DNA of 64,000 nt from JAJECS01 sp965219705 (GTDB lineage: Bacteria > Chloroflexota > UBA11872): positions 1,426,001-1,490,000 of the forward strand of contig OZ244789.1 in NCBI GenBank assembly GCA_965219705.1, in the 5' to 3' direction. Below are positions 7,083 through 15,286 of this stretch, one piece after another. Both the position numbers and the translations under genes were made by a program. The notes beneath the pieces were generated by a model. It worked only from the letters and a program-made list of their open reading frames with translations, made no database searches and was not told where the DNA came from. Position 1 is the stretch's first letter; the number at the start of each line of letters is the position of its first letter.

Positions 7083-9038
7083 TCAGACGCCAACAATCTC
7101 CGCCAGTAGGCCCTGCGTTTTCGATTCCAAGGCAATGATATCCGCCCGTATCGCCGGCAACGACCGCAGCGGCTGGGGCTTGTAGAAGTAGCGCGTGAAG
7201 CTGATCTCGTAGCCAATCTTGACGCTTGACGGCAGGTACCAGGCGTCGGGGGCGTAGGGCAGCACCTCGCGGCGGATGAAGGCCTCGATGCCGCCCTCCT
7301 CGGTGAGCGGAATCTGCTCGGTGTCGCGCAGGTCGGCGTCCGGCTCGTACTCGACCACGGCGGGCTTGCCGCCCACGGTAGCCGGGAACAGCCCGCGGAG
7401 CGGGTCCGCCTCGACGCCTCGCTTGTGAACCTTCTTGATGACCGGCGGCGCGTCGTCGGAGCGCTCGGCGGTTGCCTTGAGCTCCTTGATCTCCTTGGCC
7501 TTGTAGACCCTTTCGGGGTCGACGCCTTCCAGCCGCAGCGGCCGCTCGACGGTCACCTTCCAGTAGCCGAAGGCCTCGTTGGGGAAGATCTTCGACTGCT
7601 CGGTTTCCTCGAAAGCGAGGAAGGCGTCGCAGATGCGCCCGATGTCCGGGTCCGACAGCGCGCAGTTCTTCGCGCCCAGGTTCTTGCGCAGCGGCTCGAA
7701 CCACTGGGTGGCGTCGATGAGCTGCACCTTGCCCCGGCGATGCGCCGGCTTGCGGTTGCCGAGCACCCAGATGTAGGTGGCGATGCCGGTGTTGTAGAAC
7801 ATGTTGAGCGGCAGGGCGACGATGGCTTCCAGCCAGTCGTTCTCGATGATCCAGCGGCGAATGTTGCTCTCGCCCTGCCCCGCGTCGCCGGTGAAGAGCG
7901 AGCTGCCGTTGTGCACCTCGGCGATGCGGCTGCCCAGCGGCGTGTCCCGCTTCATCTTGCCGAGCATGTTGGCCAGGAACATCATCTGGCCGTCGCTGGA
8001 GCGGGTGATGAGGGAATGGTCCGGGTCGCCCTCGTGCTCCACGAGGAAGCGCAGGTCCGTGAGGCCGGACTTGCCGCCCATGCGCTCCAGGTCGGTCTTC
8101 CAGCTCTTGCCGTAGGGCGGATTGGAGAGCATGAAGTCGAACTCGCGGGCGGGAAAGGCGTCGTTGGACAGGGTGGAGCCGAACTGGACGTTGTCCGCTT
8201 CGACGCCCTCGCCCTTGAGGATCAGGTCGGCCTTGCTGATGGCGTAGGTCTCCGGGTTCACCTCCTGGCCGTAGAGGTGCACCGAGACCTCCTTGCCGCG
8301 CTCGCGGGCCAGCTGCGTCAGCGTCTCCTCCGCGACCGTCAGCATGCCGCCGGTGCCGCAGGCGCCGTCGTAGACCAGGTAGGTGCCGGACGCGACCTGA
8401 TCGGCCACCGGCAGGAAGACCAGGCGCGCCATGAGCTGCACCACGTCCCGCGGGGTGAAGTGCTCCCCGGCCTCCTCGTTGTTCTCCTCATTGAAGCGCC
8501 GGATCAGCTCCTCAAAGACCGTGCCCATGCCGTGGTTGTCCAGGCCCGCCAGACGCACCGTGCCGTCGCCGTTCAGCACGGGCCGCGGGCTGAGGTTGAT
8601 CGAGCTGTCCAGGAACTTTTCCACCAGGAAGCCCAGCGCGTCCGCTTCCACCAACGTCGGAATCTGGTGGTGGAACTTGAACTTGTCCAGGACTTCCAGG
8701 ACGTTGGGCGAGAAGCCATAGAGGTAGGTCTCGAAGTCGGACCGCAGCCGCTGCTGCTGGCCGCGGGAGGTCAGATCGCGGAGGCGAAAGGGTGACGTGT
8801 TGTAGAAGGCCTCGCCGGCGGCCTGCCGCAAGGCGGCGTCCTGATTGGTGATCCCGGCCTCGTCGAGCCGCTCCTTCATGCGGAGCACGTCCTTCTTGGT
8901 CGGCTCCAGGACGGCGTCCAGGCGGCGGATGACCGTCATGGGCAGGATGACGTCGCGATACTTGCCGCGCACGTAGACGTCCCGCAGCACGTCGTCCGCG
9001 ATGCCCCAGATGAAGCTGCTGATGTTGAGAGCGTTCAC
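7083..9038 (-). CDS. hsdM: Type I restriction-modification DNA methyltransferase HsdM
   Basis: N6-adenine methyltransferase subunit; with HsdS it methylates the recognition site, and with HsdR it forms the restriction complex. 651 residues: N-terminal helical domain, AdoMet motif DGACGTGG at 224-231, catalytic SNPPYGKSW at 305-313 (N-P-P-Y), and a C-terminal region that contacts HsdS. GTG 9038 is preceded by GGGGGAAG. The region between the CopG antitoxin stop and this start (9039-9152) holds no gene. The C-terminal coding end is duplicated at 5216-5480. The gene is high-GC like the genome core, unlike the genes that follow it. Confidence 0.97.
   Translation of the reverse strand: MNALNISSFIWGIADDVLRDVYVRGKYRDVILPMTVIRRLDAVLEPTKKDVLRMKERLDEAGITNQDAALRQAAGEAFYNTSPFRLRDLTSRGQQQRLRSDFETYLYGFSPNVLEVLDKFKFHHQIPTLVEADALGFLVEKFLDSSINLSPRPVLNGDGTVRLAGLDNHGMGTVFEELIRRFNEENNEEAGEHFTPRDVVQLMARLVFLPVADQVASGTYLVYDGACGTGGMLTVAEETLTQLARERGKEVSVHLYGQEVNPETYAISKADLILKGEGVEADNVQFGSTLSNDAFPAREFDFMLSNPPYGKSWKTDLERMGGKSGLTDLRFLVEHEGDPDHSLITRSSDGQMMFLANMLGKMKRDTPLGSRIAEVHNGSSLFTGDAGQGESNIRRWIIENDWLEAIVALPLNMFYNTGIATYIWVLGNRKPAHRRGKVQLIDATQWFEPLRKNLGAKNCALSDPDIGRICDAFLAFEETEQSKIFPNEAFGYWKVTVERPLRLEGVDPERVYKAKEIKELKATAERSDDAPPVIKKVHKRGVEADPLRGLFPATVGGKPAVVEYEPDADLRDTEQIPLTEEGGIEAFIRREVLPYAPDAWYLPSSVKIGYEISFTRYFYKPQPLRSLPAIRADIIALESKTQGLLAEIVGV
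7141..7341. repeat. Direct repeat copy 1 (hsdM 3' end)
   Basis: 3' end of the full hsdM gene, closely matched by 5275-5475 in the same orientation. The two copies are about 1.87 kb apart and enclose the two uncharacterised genes. Confidence 0.85.
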
Positions 9039-9152
9039 GCGCTTCCCCCGCTCCGAGCACGGGACCGTCGGTAGGTGGCCGCAATGCCGCCAGCCAGGCC
9101 ACGGCGCTGCCCGGCAATGGTGCCACGGGCCGCCGCCCGCGAGAACTCCGGC

Positions 9153-9431
9153 CTACCGCTTCTCGGTCAGCCGTCCGGACAAATACTTGTGGATCACGCT
9201 GGACAGCAGCGTCTGATAGGGAATCCCTTCTTCTCTGGCCCGCGAGTGAGCAAGATTGAAATCGCGCTCGGTTACCCGCAAGTTCACGCGCTTGGTCTTG
9301 TTGAACGTGTTGCGCGCCACCTCACGCGCCGCCTCGATTTCCTCCTCAAGGTTGGGGACGGAATGCCACTCTCCCCGCTCAAAGGTCTGCAGGAGAGCCT
9401 GCTCCTCTTTGTCCAACTGGAATTTCTTCAC
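9153..9431 (-). CDS. CopG-type antitoxin of a BrnT-like toxin
   Basis: 92-residue antitoxin. N-terminal KKFQLDKEEQALLQTFERGE, then NLEEEIEAAREVARNTFNKT, and a ribbon-helix-helix segment RVNLRVTERDFNLAHSRARE with EGIPYQTLLSSVIHKYLSG, the usual CopG/BrnA-type DNA-binding and dimerisation part. The GTG at 9431 overlaps the toxin stop as GTGA, with GAGGAGG 11 bases upstream, so it is translated after the toxin. It should bind the toxin and the palindrome at 9727. It lies directly upstream of hsdM on the same strand. Confidence 0.8.
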   Translation of the reverse strand: MKKFQLDKEEQALLQTFERGEWHSVPNLEEEIEAAREVARNTFNKTKRVNLRVTERDFNLAHSRAREEGIPYQTLLSSVIHKYLSGRLTEKR

Positions 9432-9718
9432 GTTGTTGGGTGCCTCCTCAAGTAATCTCGCGTCGCCTTGCGACTGGGCATAACCGTCTTCAGGAAGTGC
9501 TTTCCGTCGGTCTGGACCACGAAAGGGACAACGTAGGCGTATTCGTTGAGATTCACTATGTACATGCGCTGTTCCGGGTAGCGATCCTCGTTCGGGTGTT
9601 CGAGCACGTCCATCAGGCCGCCTTGCTCTATGGCAGCGACAACGCTCTCGAATGAGACTCCCCGCTGCTCGATGAGCTGTCGATTTTTCTCTGTGCTCCA
9701 ATCGAAGCCGGCACCCAT
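9428..9718 (-). CDS. BrnT-like toxin
   Basis: 96-residue toxin, first gene of the restriction locus. FDWSTEKNRQLIEQRGVSFE at the N-terminus, YIVNLNEYAYVVPFV in the middle strands and a C-terminal PSRKATRDYLRR match the group of BrnT-like ribonuclease toxins that pair with CopG antitoxins of the type encoded next. It differs clearly from the classical BrnT at 1758-2054, so the two are not recent duplicates. A perfect 12-base palindrome sits just upstream of the ATG. GTGA overlap with the antitoxin gene. Confidence 0.78.
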   Translation of the reverse strand: MGAGFDWSTEKNRQLIEQRGVSFESVVAAIEQGGLMDVLEHPNEDRYPEQRMYIVNLNEYAYVVPFVVQTDGKHFLKTVMPSRKATRDYLRRHPTT

Positions 9719-9726
9719 GCGCCAAT

Positions 9727-9738
9727 CATCGTACGATG
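9727..9738. promoter_or_regulatory. Palindromic operator of the toxin-antitoxin pair
   Basis: CATCGTACGATG, a perfect 12-base palindrome 8 bases upstream of the toxin ATG at 9718. On the minus strand it contains TACGAT, which could serve as a -10 box. This fits repression by the CopG antitoxin. The rest of 9719-9977 shows no gene. Confidence 0.45.
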
Positions 9739-9977
9739 TGTGCGTTTCGTCAACACCATGGGTCTATCCAGGCGCAGACCACCCCGTCACGTCGGCGAAC
9801 GGCACTTACGCCATAGATTGGCGGCATGTCTGCCTCATGTAGCTTGGACCCGGCCTCGGTCGGGCTTGCTGCTGGCGCCGGAGCGGTGCTATGGACCGTC
9901 TTCACCGAAATAGTTTGAGTGATTAGGAAAAATGTTAGCTTTGTCAATATCCGTCGTCCCCCCAAGCTGAGCGCCAC

Positions 9978-11621
9978 GTGAGCGACGTCCAACCGGGTCC
10001 ACCCGAGGTCCCGTCGGAGCGCCGGCAGCGGGCCCTGGTGATCCTGGCGGTGGTGGTCGGCGTGATGTTTGCCGCGCTCGATCAGCTCATCGTGATCACC
10101 GCGATGCCCCGCGTGGTGGCCGATCTGGGCGGGCTGGCGGACTTCGCCTGGGTGTTCACGGGCTACACCCTCATCTCGACCGTGAGCCTGCCCGTGTGGG
10201 GCAAGCTCTCGGACGTCTACGGGCGGCGGCGGCTGTGGTTGGTCGGGCTGGCGCTGTTCATGATCGGCTCGGTCTCCGCCGGGGCGAGCCAGGAGATCGT
10301 GCAGCTCATCCTGTCGCGTGGCGTGCAGGGCCTGGGGGCCGGCGCCCTGATGGCGCTGGGGCCGGCGTTGATCGCGAGCCTCTTCCCGCCGTCCGAGCGC
10401 GCCAAGTGGCAGGGCGCCCTGACGGCGCTGTTCGGCCTGGTGGTGATTGCCGGGCCCACGATCGGCGGCTGGCTCACCGACACGTTGAGTTGGCGCTGGG
10501 TTTTCTACGTGAACCTGCCGTTCGGCGGCCTCGCGGTCCTCGCCGCCTGGTTCGGCCTGCCGGCCGCGCGGCCGGGCGTGCGGCCGGCCATCGACGTGGC
10601 GGGCGCGCTGGCGCTGCTCGGGGCCGTGGCGCCGCTGCTGCTGGCGTTCTCCTGGGCGGGCGGGCGCTATCCGTGGCTGTCGGCGCCCATCGTCGGGCTG
10701 CTGCTGGGGTCTGCCGCCATGCTCGGCGCGCTGGCGATGCTCGAGCGACGGGCCGCCGATCCCATGATCAACTTGGCGTTCCTGACCAACCGCGTGTACC
10801 TGGTGGCCATCGCCGCGACGTTCCTGGCCAGCGCCGGGTTAATCGGCGCCGTGCTCTACATTCCGCTCTTCGTCCAGGCCGTGATCGGCACCAGCGCCAC
10901 GAACTCGGGCGCGGTGCTGGTGCCCATGATGCTGGCGTTTGTCGTGAGCGCCGTCGCTGCGGGGCAGATCATGTCCCGCACCGGTCGCTACAAGGCGCTG
11001 ATCCTGGCGCTGTTCGCCGTCGGCATCGTGGGCGTTGGCCTGCTGGCCCGCATGGACGCCTCCACCACCGAGCTCGAGGTCGTGCGCAACATGGTGATCA
11101 TGGGGTTGGGCATTGGCGGGCCGTTCTCCGTGCTGGTCGTGGTGGCGCAGAACGCCTTTCCCGACCGCAACCTGGGCGAGGTGACGGCGGGGTCGCGCTT
11201 CTTCAGGCAAATGGGCTCGACGATCGGCGCGGGGCTCATGGGGTCGCTGCTGAGCGTGTGGTTTGCCGCCAACGTGCGGCAGGGGCTCCCGGCGCAGGTT
11301 CGCGACGCGCTGGGCCCGGAGCGCGTGGCCGAGGTCAGCAATCCGGAGGCGCTGTTCGCGCCCGAGGCCATGGCCTCGCTGCGGGATTCGCTGGCGGTGC
11401 TCGGCGCCGAGGGGGCGGCCGTGGGCGAGGTGCTGCTGGAGACCCTGCGCCTGAGCTTGGCGGACGCGTTGCGCGGGCTGTTCGTGATCGCGGCGGTCCT
11501 CATGGTCGTCGGCTTCGCCATCGCGACGCTCTTGCCGGAGATTCCGCTGCGCACCACGCGCGACGCCGATCTGGCCACGGGCAGAGCCGATGCCGCCGCG
11601 CCAACCGTGCGCGGCGGGTAG
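9978..11621 (+). CDS. MFS transporter, DHA2 (14-helix) drug exporter type
   Basis: Inner-membrane proton-driven exporter, probably of drugs or lipophilic compounds. 547 residues with about 14 hydrophobic segments; first helix ALVILAVVVGVMFAALDQLI carries the family Asp, motif A GKLSDVYGRRRL follows helix 2, and a motif-C-like GLVVIAGPTIGG lies in helix 5. The start is GTG 9978; there is no strong ribosome binding site. It stands alone, transcribed away from the restriction locus, and the gene after it points the opposite way. The substrate cannot be told from the sequence. Confidence 0.9.
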   Translation: MSDVQPGPPEVPSERRQRALVILAVVVGVMFAALDQLIVITAMPRVVADLGGLADFAWVFTGYTLISTVSLPVWGKLSDVYGRRRLWLVGLALFMIGSVSAGASQEIVQLILSRGVQGLGAGALMALGPALIASLFPPSERAKWQGALTALFGLVVIAGPTIGGWLTDTLSWRWVFYVNLPFGGLAVLAAWFGLPAARPGVRPAIDVAGALALLGAVAPLLLAFSWAGGRYPWLSAPIVGLLLGSAAMLGALAMLERRAADPMINLAFLTNRVYLVAIAATFLASAGLIGAVLYIPLFVQAVIGTSATNSGAVLVPMMLAFVVSAVAAGQIMSRTGRYKALILALFAVGIVGVGLLARMDASTTELEVVRNMVIMGLGIGGPFSVLVVVAQNAFPDRNLGEVTAGSRFFRQMGSTIGAGLMGSLLSVWFAANVRQGLPAQVRDALGPERVAEVSNPEALFAPEAMASLRDSLAVLGAEGAAVGEVLLETLRLSLADALRGLFVIAAVLMVVGFAIATLLPEIPLRTTRDADLATGRADAAAPTVRGG

Positions 11622-11630
11622 AGATTCGAG

Positions 11631-11912
11631 CTAGCCCCGCCCCGTCACCGCCACCAGCAGGACCGCCAGGGCGAACGCCGCGATGCCGATCGCCGTCGCC
11701 GCCGCCGTCCCGGCCATGATGGGCCGGAGCGAGCTGCGTGACTGCGGCCCGGCGCTCAACGCCAGATATCCGGCGAGCGCCACCACGACCGCAATCGTGA
11801 CCCCACCGGCGGCGCGGTGGTTGTCGATCAAGAAGTAGACCGCCGCCAGCACGGCCCCAAAGGCCGCCATGCAGACGACGGCGAGGCGCCCCAGGCGTGC
11901 TTGGAACCGCAC
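11631..11912 (-). CDS. Small membrane protein, three predicted helices
   Basis: 93 residues from GTG 11912: three hydrophobic stretches (LAVVCMAAFGAVLAAVYFLI, VTIAVVVALAGYLALSA, a C-terminal ATAIGIAAFALAVLLVAV) with short charged loops. I recognise no family. It lies tail to tail with the MFS gene (9-base gap) and its 5' end is 88 bases from the divergent ThDP enzyme gene. The start is uncertain; an in-frame TTG at 11966 would add 18 residues. Confidence 0.5.
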   Translation of the reverse strand: MRFQARLGRLAVVCMAAFGAVLAAVYFLIDNHRAAGGVTIAVVVALAGYLALSAGPQSRSSLRPIMAGTAAATAIGIAAFALAVLLVAVTGRG

Positions 11913-12000
11913 CGGCGCAGCATACGTGACCGCCGGCCGGTTGCCGGATGGCCGCGTACGTGCCAACGTTTCGCGAGGTCAATCGCCCAGGGGGCATCCC

Positions 12001-13656
12001 GTGACCGGAGCCGATGCGCTCGTCGCCATCCTGAAAGCCGAAGGCGTCCAGCAGGCGTTCTGCTATCCGACGACGCCCATTCTCGAAGCGCTGGCCCGCG
12101 GCGGGGTCCGTACGCTGCTGGCGCGCCAGGAGCGCGTGGCCGGCAACATGGCCGACGGCGTGGCGCGCTCGACCGGTGGGCGCCAGCTGGGCGTCTTGAC
12201 CGTGCAGCAATCCGCCGGTTCCGAGAACGCCTTCGCTCCGATAGCCCAGGCGTATACCGACTCATCGCCGCTGCTGTTCATTCCCGGCCACTCGGGCCTG
12301 AAAAAGGCCGGGATCCCGCCGGCGTTTGACGGCCTGGTGCACTACGGGGCGACCACCAAGCTGGCGCTGCAGCCGACGTCAGCGGACCAGATTCCGCAGC
12401 GCGCCCGCATGGCCATCGCGGCGCTGCGCTCGGGACGACCGGGTCCGGTGATGCTTGAGATGCCCGTGGACGTGGCCGCCGAAGAATTCATGGGCCCCAT
12501 CACGCATGAGCCGGTGCGCCCGATCAAGAGCGCCGCCGATCCGGGCGCCGTCGACGAGGCCGCGGAGCGCCTGCTGCGATCCGAATCGCCGCTGATCTGG
12601 GCCGGCCAAGGCGTGCTCTACGCCGACGCATCCGCCGAGCTGCAAGCCGTCGCGGAGCTCCTGGGCGCGCCCGTGATGACTACCCTGCAGGGCAAGAGCG
12701 CCTTCAACGAGCGCCACGAGCTGTCAGCCGGGGTGGGCGCCTACGTCGAAACCGGCATGGTGGCGCACTACCTGGCGCACAGCGACACGCTGTTGGCCGT
12801 GGGCAGCAGCCTGAGCCTTGGGCCCTTCACGCCGCAGATTCCCGACGGCAAAACGATTATTCATGCGACCAACGACCCGGCGGACCTGCACAAGGTCTAC
12901 CCCGCGGACGTGGCCATCTGCGCCGACGCCAAGCTGTTTCTGAACCAGCTGGCCGAGGCCCTGCGGTCGCGCGTGGGCGAGCCGCAGCAGCAGCTGCGGA
13001 GGAGCACGGCCGCCCGGCTGATCGAGCTGCGCAGCGCCTGGCGCGCGGATTTCGCTGCCGAGTTCAACGACGAGCGCGACCCCGTCAACGGCTACCGTCT
13101 CTTCGGCGAGTTGTGGAGCCTGATGGACCCCGACACCTCGATGATCACCCACGAGTCCGGCGCCTGCCGCGACATTCAGTGCGTGTTCTACGAATCGACC
13201 GTGCCGCACAGCTACCTCGGCTGGGGGCAGTCGTCGCAGCTCGGCTTCTCGCTGGGCCTGGCCATGGGCGCCAAGCTGGCCAATCCCGACAAGCTCGTCG
13301 TGAACGTGATGGGCGACGGCGCCGCCGGCATGACGGGCATGGACTGGGAGACGGCCGCGCGGGAGAACATCCCCATCCTCAGCGTCATCAAGAACGACGC
13401 CATCTTCAGCGGCTACGACCGGAACATCCCCACCGCCATCGAGAAGTTCAGCCTGGCCACGCTGTACGGGGACTACGCCGGCGTGGCCGCGGCGTTGGGC
13501 TGTCACGCCGAGAAAGTGTCGGCGCTGCACGAGCTGCGACCGGCGCTGCAGCGCGCCATCCGCGCGACGCAGGAGGGCCAGCCGGCCGTCGTGGACGTGA
13601 CGACGGCCGAAACCCGGCGCCTCTCAACCCCGCCGCCGGAGCGCAAGACGATCTAG
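12001..13656 (+). CDS. Thiamine-diphosphate enzyme, acetolactate-synthase-like
   Basis: Cytosolic ThDP-dependent decarboxylase/ligase superfamily member, 551 residues, with three domains in the usual order: Pyr domain (LARQERVAGNMADG, with the Glu that activates the cofactor), central domain, and PP domain with the GDG...ND cofactor motif (MGDGAAGMTGMDWETA through VIKNDA). GTG 12001 has AGGGGG upstream; longer in-frame extensions lack support. Biosynthetic acetolactate synthases have a small-subunit gene beside them and this one does not, so it may act as another 2-oxoacid enzyme such as an oxalyl-CoA-, sulfo- or benzoylformate-type decarboxylase. Substrate unassigned. Confidence 0.8.
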   Translation: MTGADALVAILKAEGVQQAFCYPTTPILEALARGGVRTLLARQERVAGNMADGVARSTGGRQLGVLTVQQSAGSENAFAPIAQAYTDSSPLLFIPGHSGLKKAGIPPAFDGLVHYGATTKLALQPTSADQIPQRARMAIAALRSGRPGPVMLEMPVDVAAEEFMGPITHEPVRPIKSAADPGAVDEAAERLLRSESPLIWAGQGVLYADASAELQAVAELLGAPVMTTLQGKSAFNERHELSAGVGAYVETGMVAHYLAHSDTLLAVGSSLSLGPFTPQIPDGKTIIHATNDPADLHKVYPADVAICADAKLFLNQLAEALRSRVGEPQQQLRRSTAARLIELRSAWRADFAAEFNDERDPVNGYRLFGELWSLMDPDTSMITHESGACRDIQCVFYESTVPHSYLGWGQSSQLGFSLGLAMGAKLANPDKLVVNVMGDGAAGMTGMDWETAARENIPILSVIKNDAIFSGYDRNIPTAIEKFSLATLYGDYAGVAAALGCHAEKVSALHELRPALQRAIRATQEGQPAVVDVTTAETRRLSTPPPERKTI

Positions 13657-13768
13657 CGGGACTTTCGGAGCAGGTCGCGCGGTTCTTGCTGGCCTTAGCC
13701 CGTCAGCTTGTCCCGACCGGGGATCAAGCGAACACTGCTATGCGGATCCGTGGCTCCAGCGGGTGGTT

Positions 13769-13936
13769 GCGGCAACTCGGTTGTCCGACTTGCGGGTGCC
13801 CCCTTCGCATCGCCTGGAGGCCTTGCGCGGCGACCGGGCCGGCCAATACAGCATCCGAATCAATGACCAATGGCGGGTGTGCTTCCGCTGGACCGAGTTA
13901 GGCGCGATGGAGATTGAGATCGCGGATTATCACTAA
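13769..13936 (+). pseudogene. HigB-like toxin remnant (5' truncated)
   Basis: The frame ending at 13936 encodes a typical HigB C-terminal half: AATRLSDLRVPPSHRLEALR, then GDRAGQYSIRINDQWRVCFR and EIADYH. Upstream in the same frame no HigB N-terminus and no start codon with a ribosome binding site are visible, so about 40 residues are lost or scrambled. It ends 13 bases before the higA-like gene, the normal higB-higA order. The toxin is probably dead. Confidence 0.7.
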
Positions 13937-13949
13937 AGGAGGGCGTCGT

Positions 13950-14240
13950 ATGGACACCATGGCCCCGATCCATCCGGGAGTCCATCTGGCGGAGATGCTG
14001 GGAGAGCTGGGGATCACGCAGTACCGGCTGGCGCAGACGGCGGGTGTGTCCCCGCGGCGTATCAACGAGATTGTCCATGGACGACGGACCGTCACGGCTG
14101 ATACGGCGCTGCGGATTGGCAAGGTGCTAGGGATGACGCCCGAGTACTGGCTGAATCTCCAGCGTATGTATGACCTGGATATCGCGCGAGCCTCGACTGA
14201 CCTGAGCGCGATCGAATCGCTGGTTCCCGCAGAGGCGTAG
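13950..14240 (+). CDS. higA: HigA-family antitoxin
   Basis: 96-residue XRE/HigA antitoxin: HPGVHLAEMLGELGITQYRL, a helix-turn-helix (AQTAGVSPRRINEIVHGRRT), then TALRIGKVLGMTPEYWLNLQ. It represses its own operon and neutralises HigB. AAAGGAGGG six bases before ATG 13950 fixes the start. It is intact although the toxin gene in front of it has lost its 5' half; such leftover antitoxins can protect against other copies of the toxin. Confidence 0.88.
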   Translation: MDTMAPIHPGVHLAEMLGELGITQYRLAQTAGVSPRRINEIVHGRRTVTADTALRIGKVLGMTPEYWLNLQRMYDLDIARASTDLSAIESLVPAEA

Positions 14241-14275
14241 CTCCTCCGGCGGCGGGCTAGGGCGGGCGTCAGGGC

Positions 14276-14569
14276 CTACGGGTCAATGGACCGTCCGCCG
14301 GACATGGCCGGCAGGATGGTCAGGGTGTCCCCGTCCGCCAAGGGCGAGTCTAAACCTTCGAGCGTGGCGACATCCTGCTCGTTTAGAAACAGGTTCGTCG
14401 CTGCGAGCACGTTGCCGCTGGGCGGCGTGAGGGATTCCCGCAGCGTCGGATAGACGGCGAAGAGCGCCTCGAGGGCCTCGTGCACCGTGCCCGCCTCGAC
14501 CTCAGCGCTCCGCGCCCCAGCGGTGTGGTGCCGCAGCACCTGGGGAATGCGGATGGTGACGGTGGGCAT
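14276..14569 (-). CDS. MoaD/ThiS-family ubiquitin-like sulfur carrier
   Basis: 97-residue beta-grasp protein: MPTVTIRIPQVLRHHTAGAR, NLFLNEQDVATLEGLDSPLA, GDTLTILPAMSGG. Family members carry sulfur as a thiocarboxylate on a C-terminal Gly-Gly for molybdopterin, thiamine or cysteine synthesis (MoaD, ThiS, CysO). Here the Gly-Gly is followed by five more residues, RSIDP, so it would need trimming before activation, or it is inactive. No MoaE, ThiG or CysM gene lies beside it; the upstream neighbour is a divergent cupin gene. ATG 14569 was chosen because the protein fold begins there. Confidence 0.75.
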   Translation of the reverse strand: MPTVTIRIPQVLRHHTAGARSAEVEAGTVHEALEALFAVYPTLRESLTPPSGNVLAATNLFLNEQDVATLEGLDSPLADGDTLTILPAMSGGRSIDP

Positions 14570-14704
14570 GAGGCGGCGGAGGTGCGGGCTGGCGGGCGCA
14601 TTCTGCGAGAGGCAGGCCGTCCGTGGCAATGCCGGCGCGCCCCTTTCGGCCGCGCGCGCCTGCGCCTACGATTAGGGGGACCCGTCCGCTCAGTGAGACT
14701 TGCC

Positions 14705-15061
14705 ATGCAACCCAAGGTCATCGATCCCAACGAGGTCGCCGCGGAGCACGTGTATCCGGACGCCCCGAGCAAGGTCGTCAAGCGCAATCTGGTCACCTTC
14801 CGGGACGACGCGCCGAACTTTGGCATGCGGCTGTTCGAGGTCGAGGCCGGCGGCGCCACCGATCACCACCAGCATCCGTGGGAGCACGAGGTGTTCATCG
14901 TCAGCGGCAACGGCCACCTGCTGACGGACGACGGGCCCAAGCCCTTCGAACAAGGCCAGGCGGTCTTTGTGCCGCCCGACGCCATGCACCAGTTTCAGAA
15001 CACGGGAACCGCGCCGCTGCAGTTCTTGTGCATGATTCCCAACAGCGGGGACTGCCAGTAG
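14705..15061 (+). CDS. Cupin-domain protein
   Basis: 118-residue single-domain cupin, a small beta-barrel that usually binds a metal. Metal ligands visible in cupin motif 1: H-H-Q-H-PWEHEVFIV (three His and a Glu), with the motif 2 His in PPDAMHQF. The enzymatic role is unknown; similar proteins include dioxygenase-like and isomerase-like cupins. ATG 14705 matches the start of the fold. The next feature is a tRNA on the other strand. Confidence 0.82.
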   Translation: MQPKVIDPNEVAAEHVYPDAPSKVVKRNLVTFRDDAPNFGMRLFEVEAGGATDHHQHPWEHEVFIVSGNGHLLTDDGPKPFEQGQAVFVPPDAMHQFQNTGTAPLQFLCMIPNSGDCQ

Positions 15062-15080
15062 CGCGGTCCGACGGCAGAGG

Positions 15081-15153
15081 CGCCCCCGAGGGAATTCGAA
15101 TCCCTGTCGCCACCTTGAAAGGGTGGTGTCCTAGGCCTCTAGACGACGGGGGC
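15081..15153 (-). tRNA. tRNA-Glu (anticodon TTC)
   Basis: 73-base cloverleaf on the minus strand. Acceptor GCCCCCG (15153-15147) pairs with CGGGGGC (15088-15082), discriminator G at 15081. The anticodon stem CCACC/GGTGG encloses loop CTTTCAA with anticodon TTC. The T-arm is AGGGA-TTCGAAT-TCCCT. CCA is not encoded. Confidence 0.95.
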
Positions 15154-15286
15154 CGTGGCGCGGGCGGATCACTCTAGCACCGGAGGTCAGCGCCGCCAGT
15201 CGTGCAGGACGCCCCTGTGACGCTGAAGGAGCGCCGCAACTGAAGCATCGCAAACGACGCCGCGTGTCCCCAGGGTGCGGTGCGGC

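Noticed and set aside
13113..13901. 262-residue plus-strand frame running over the ThDP enzyme end and HigB remnant
   Set aside because: Out of frame with both recognisable proteins and of low-complexity composition.
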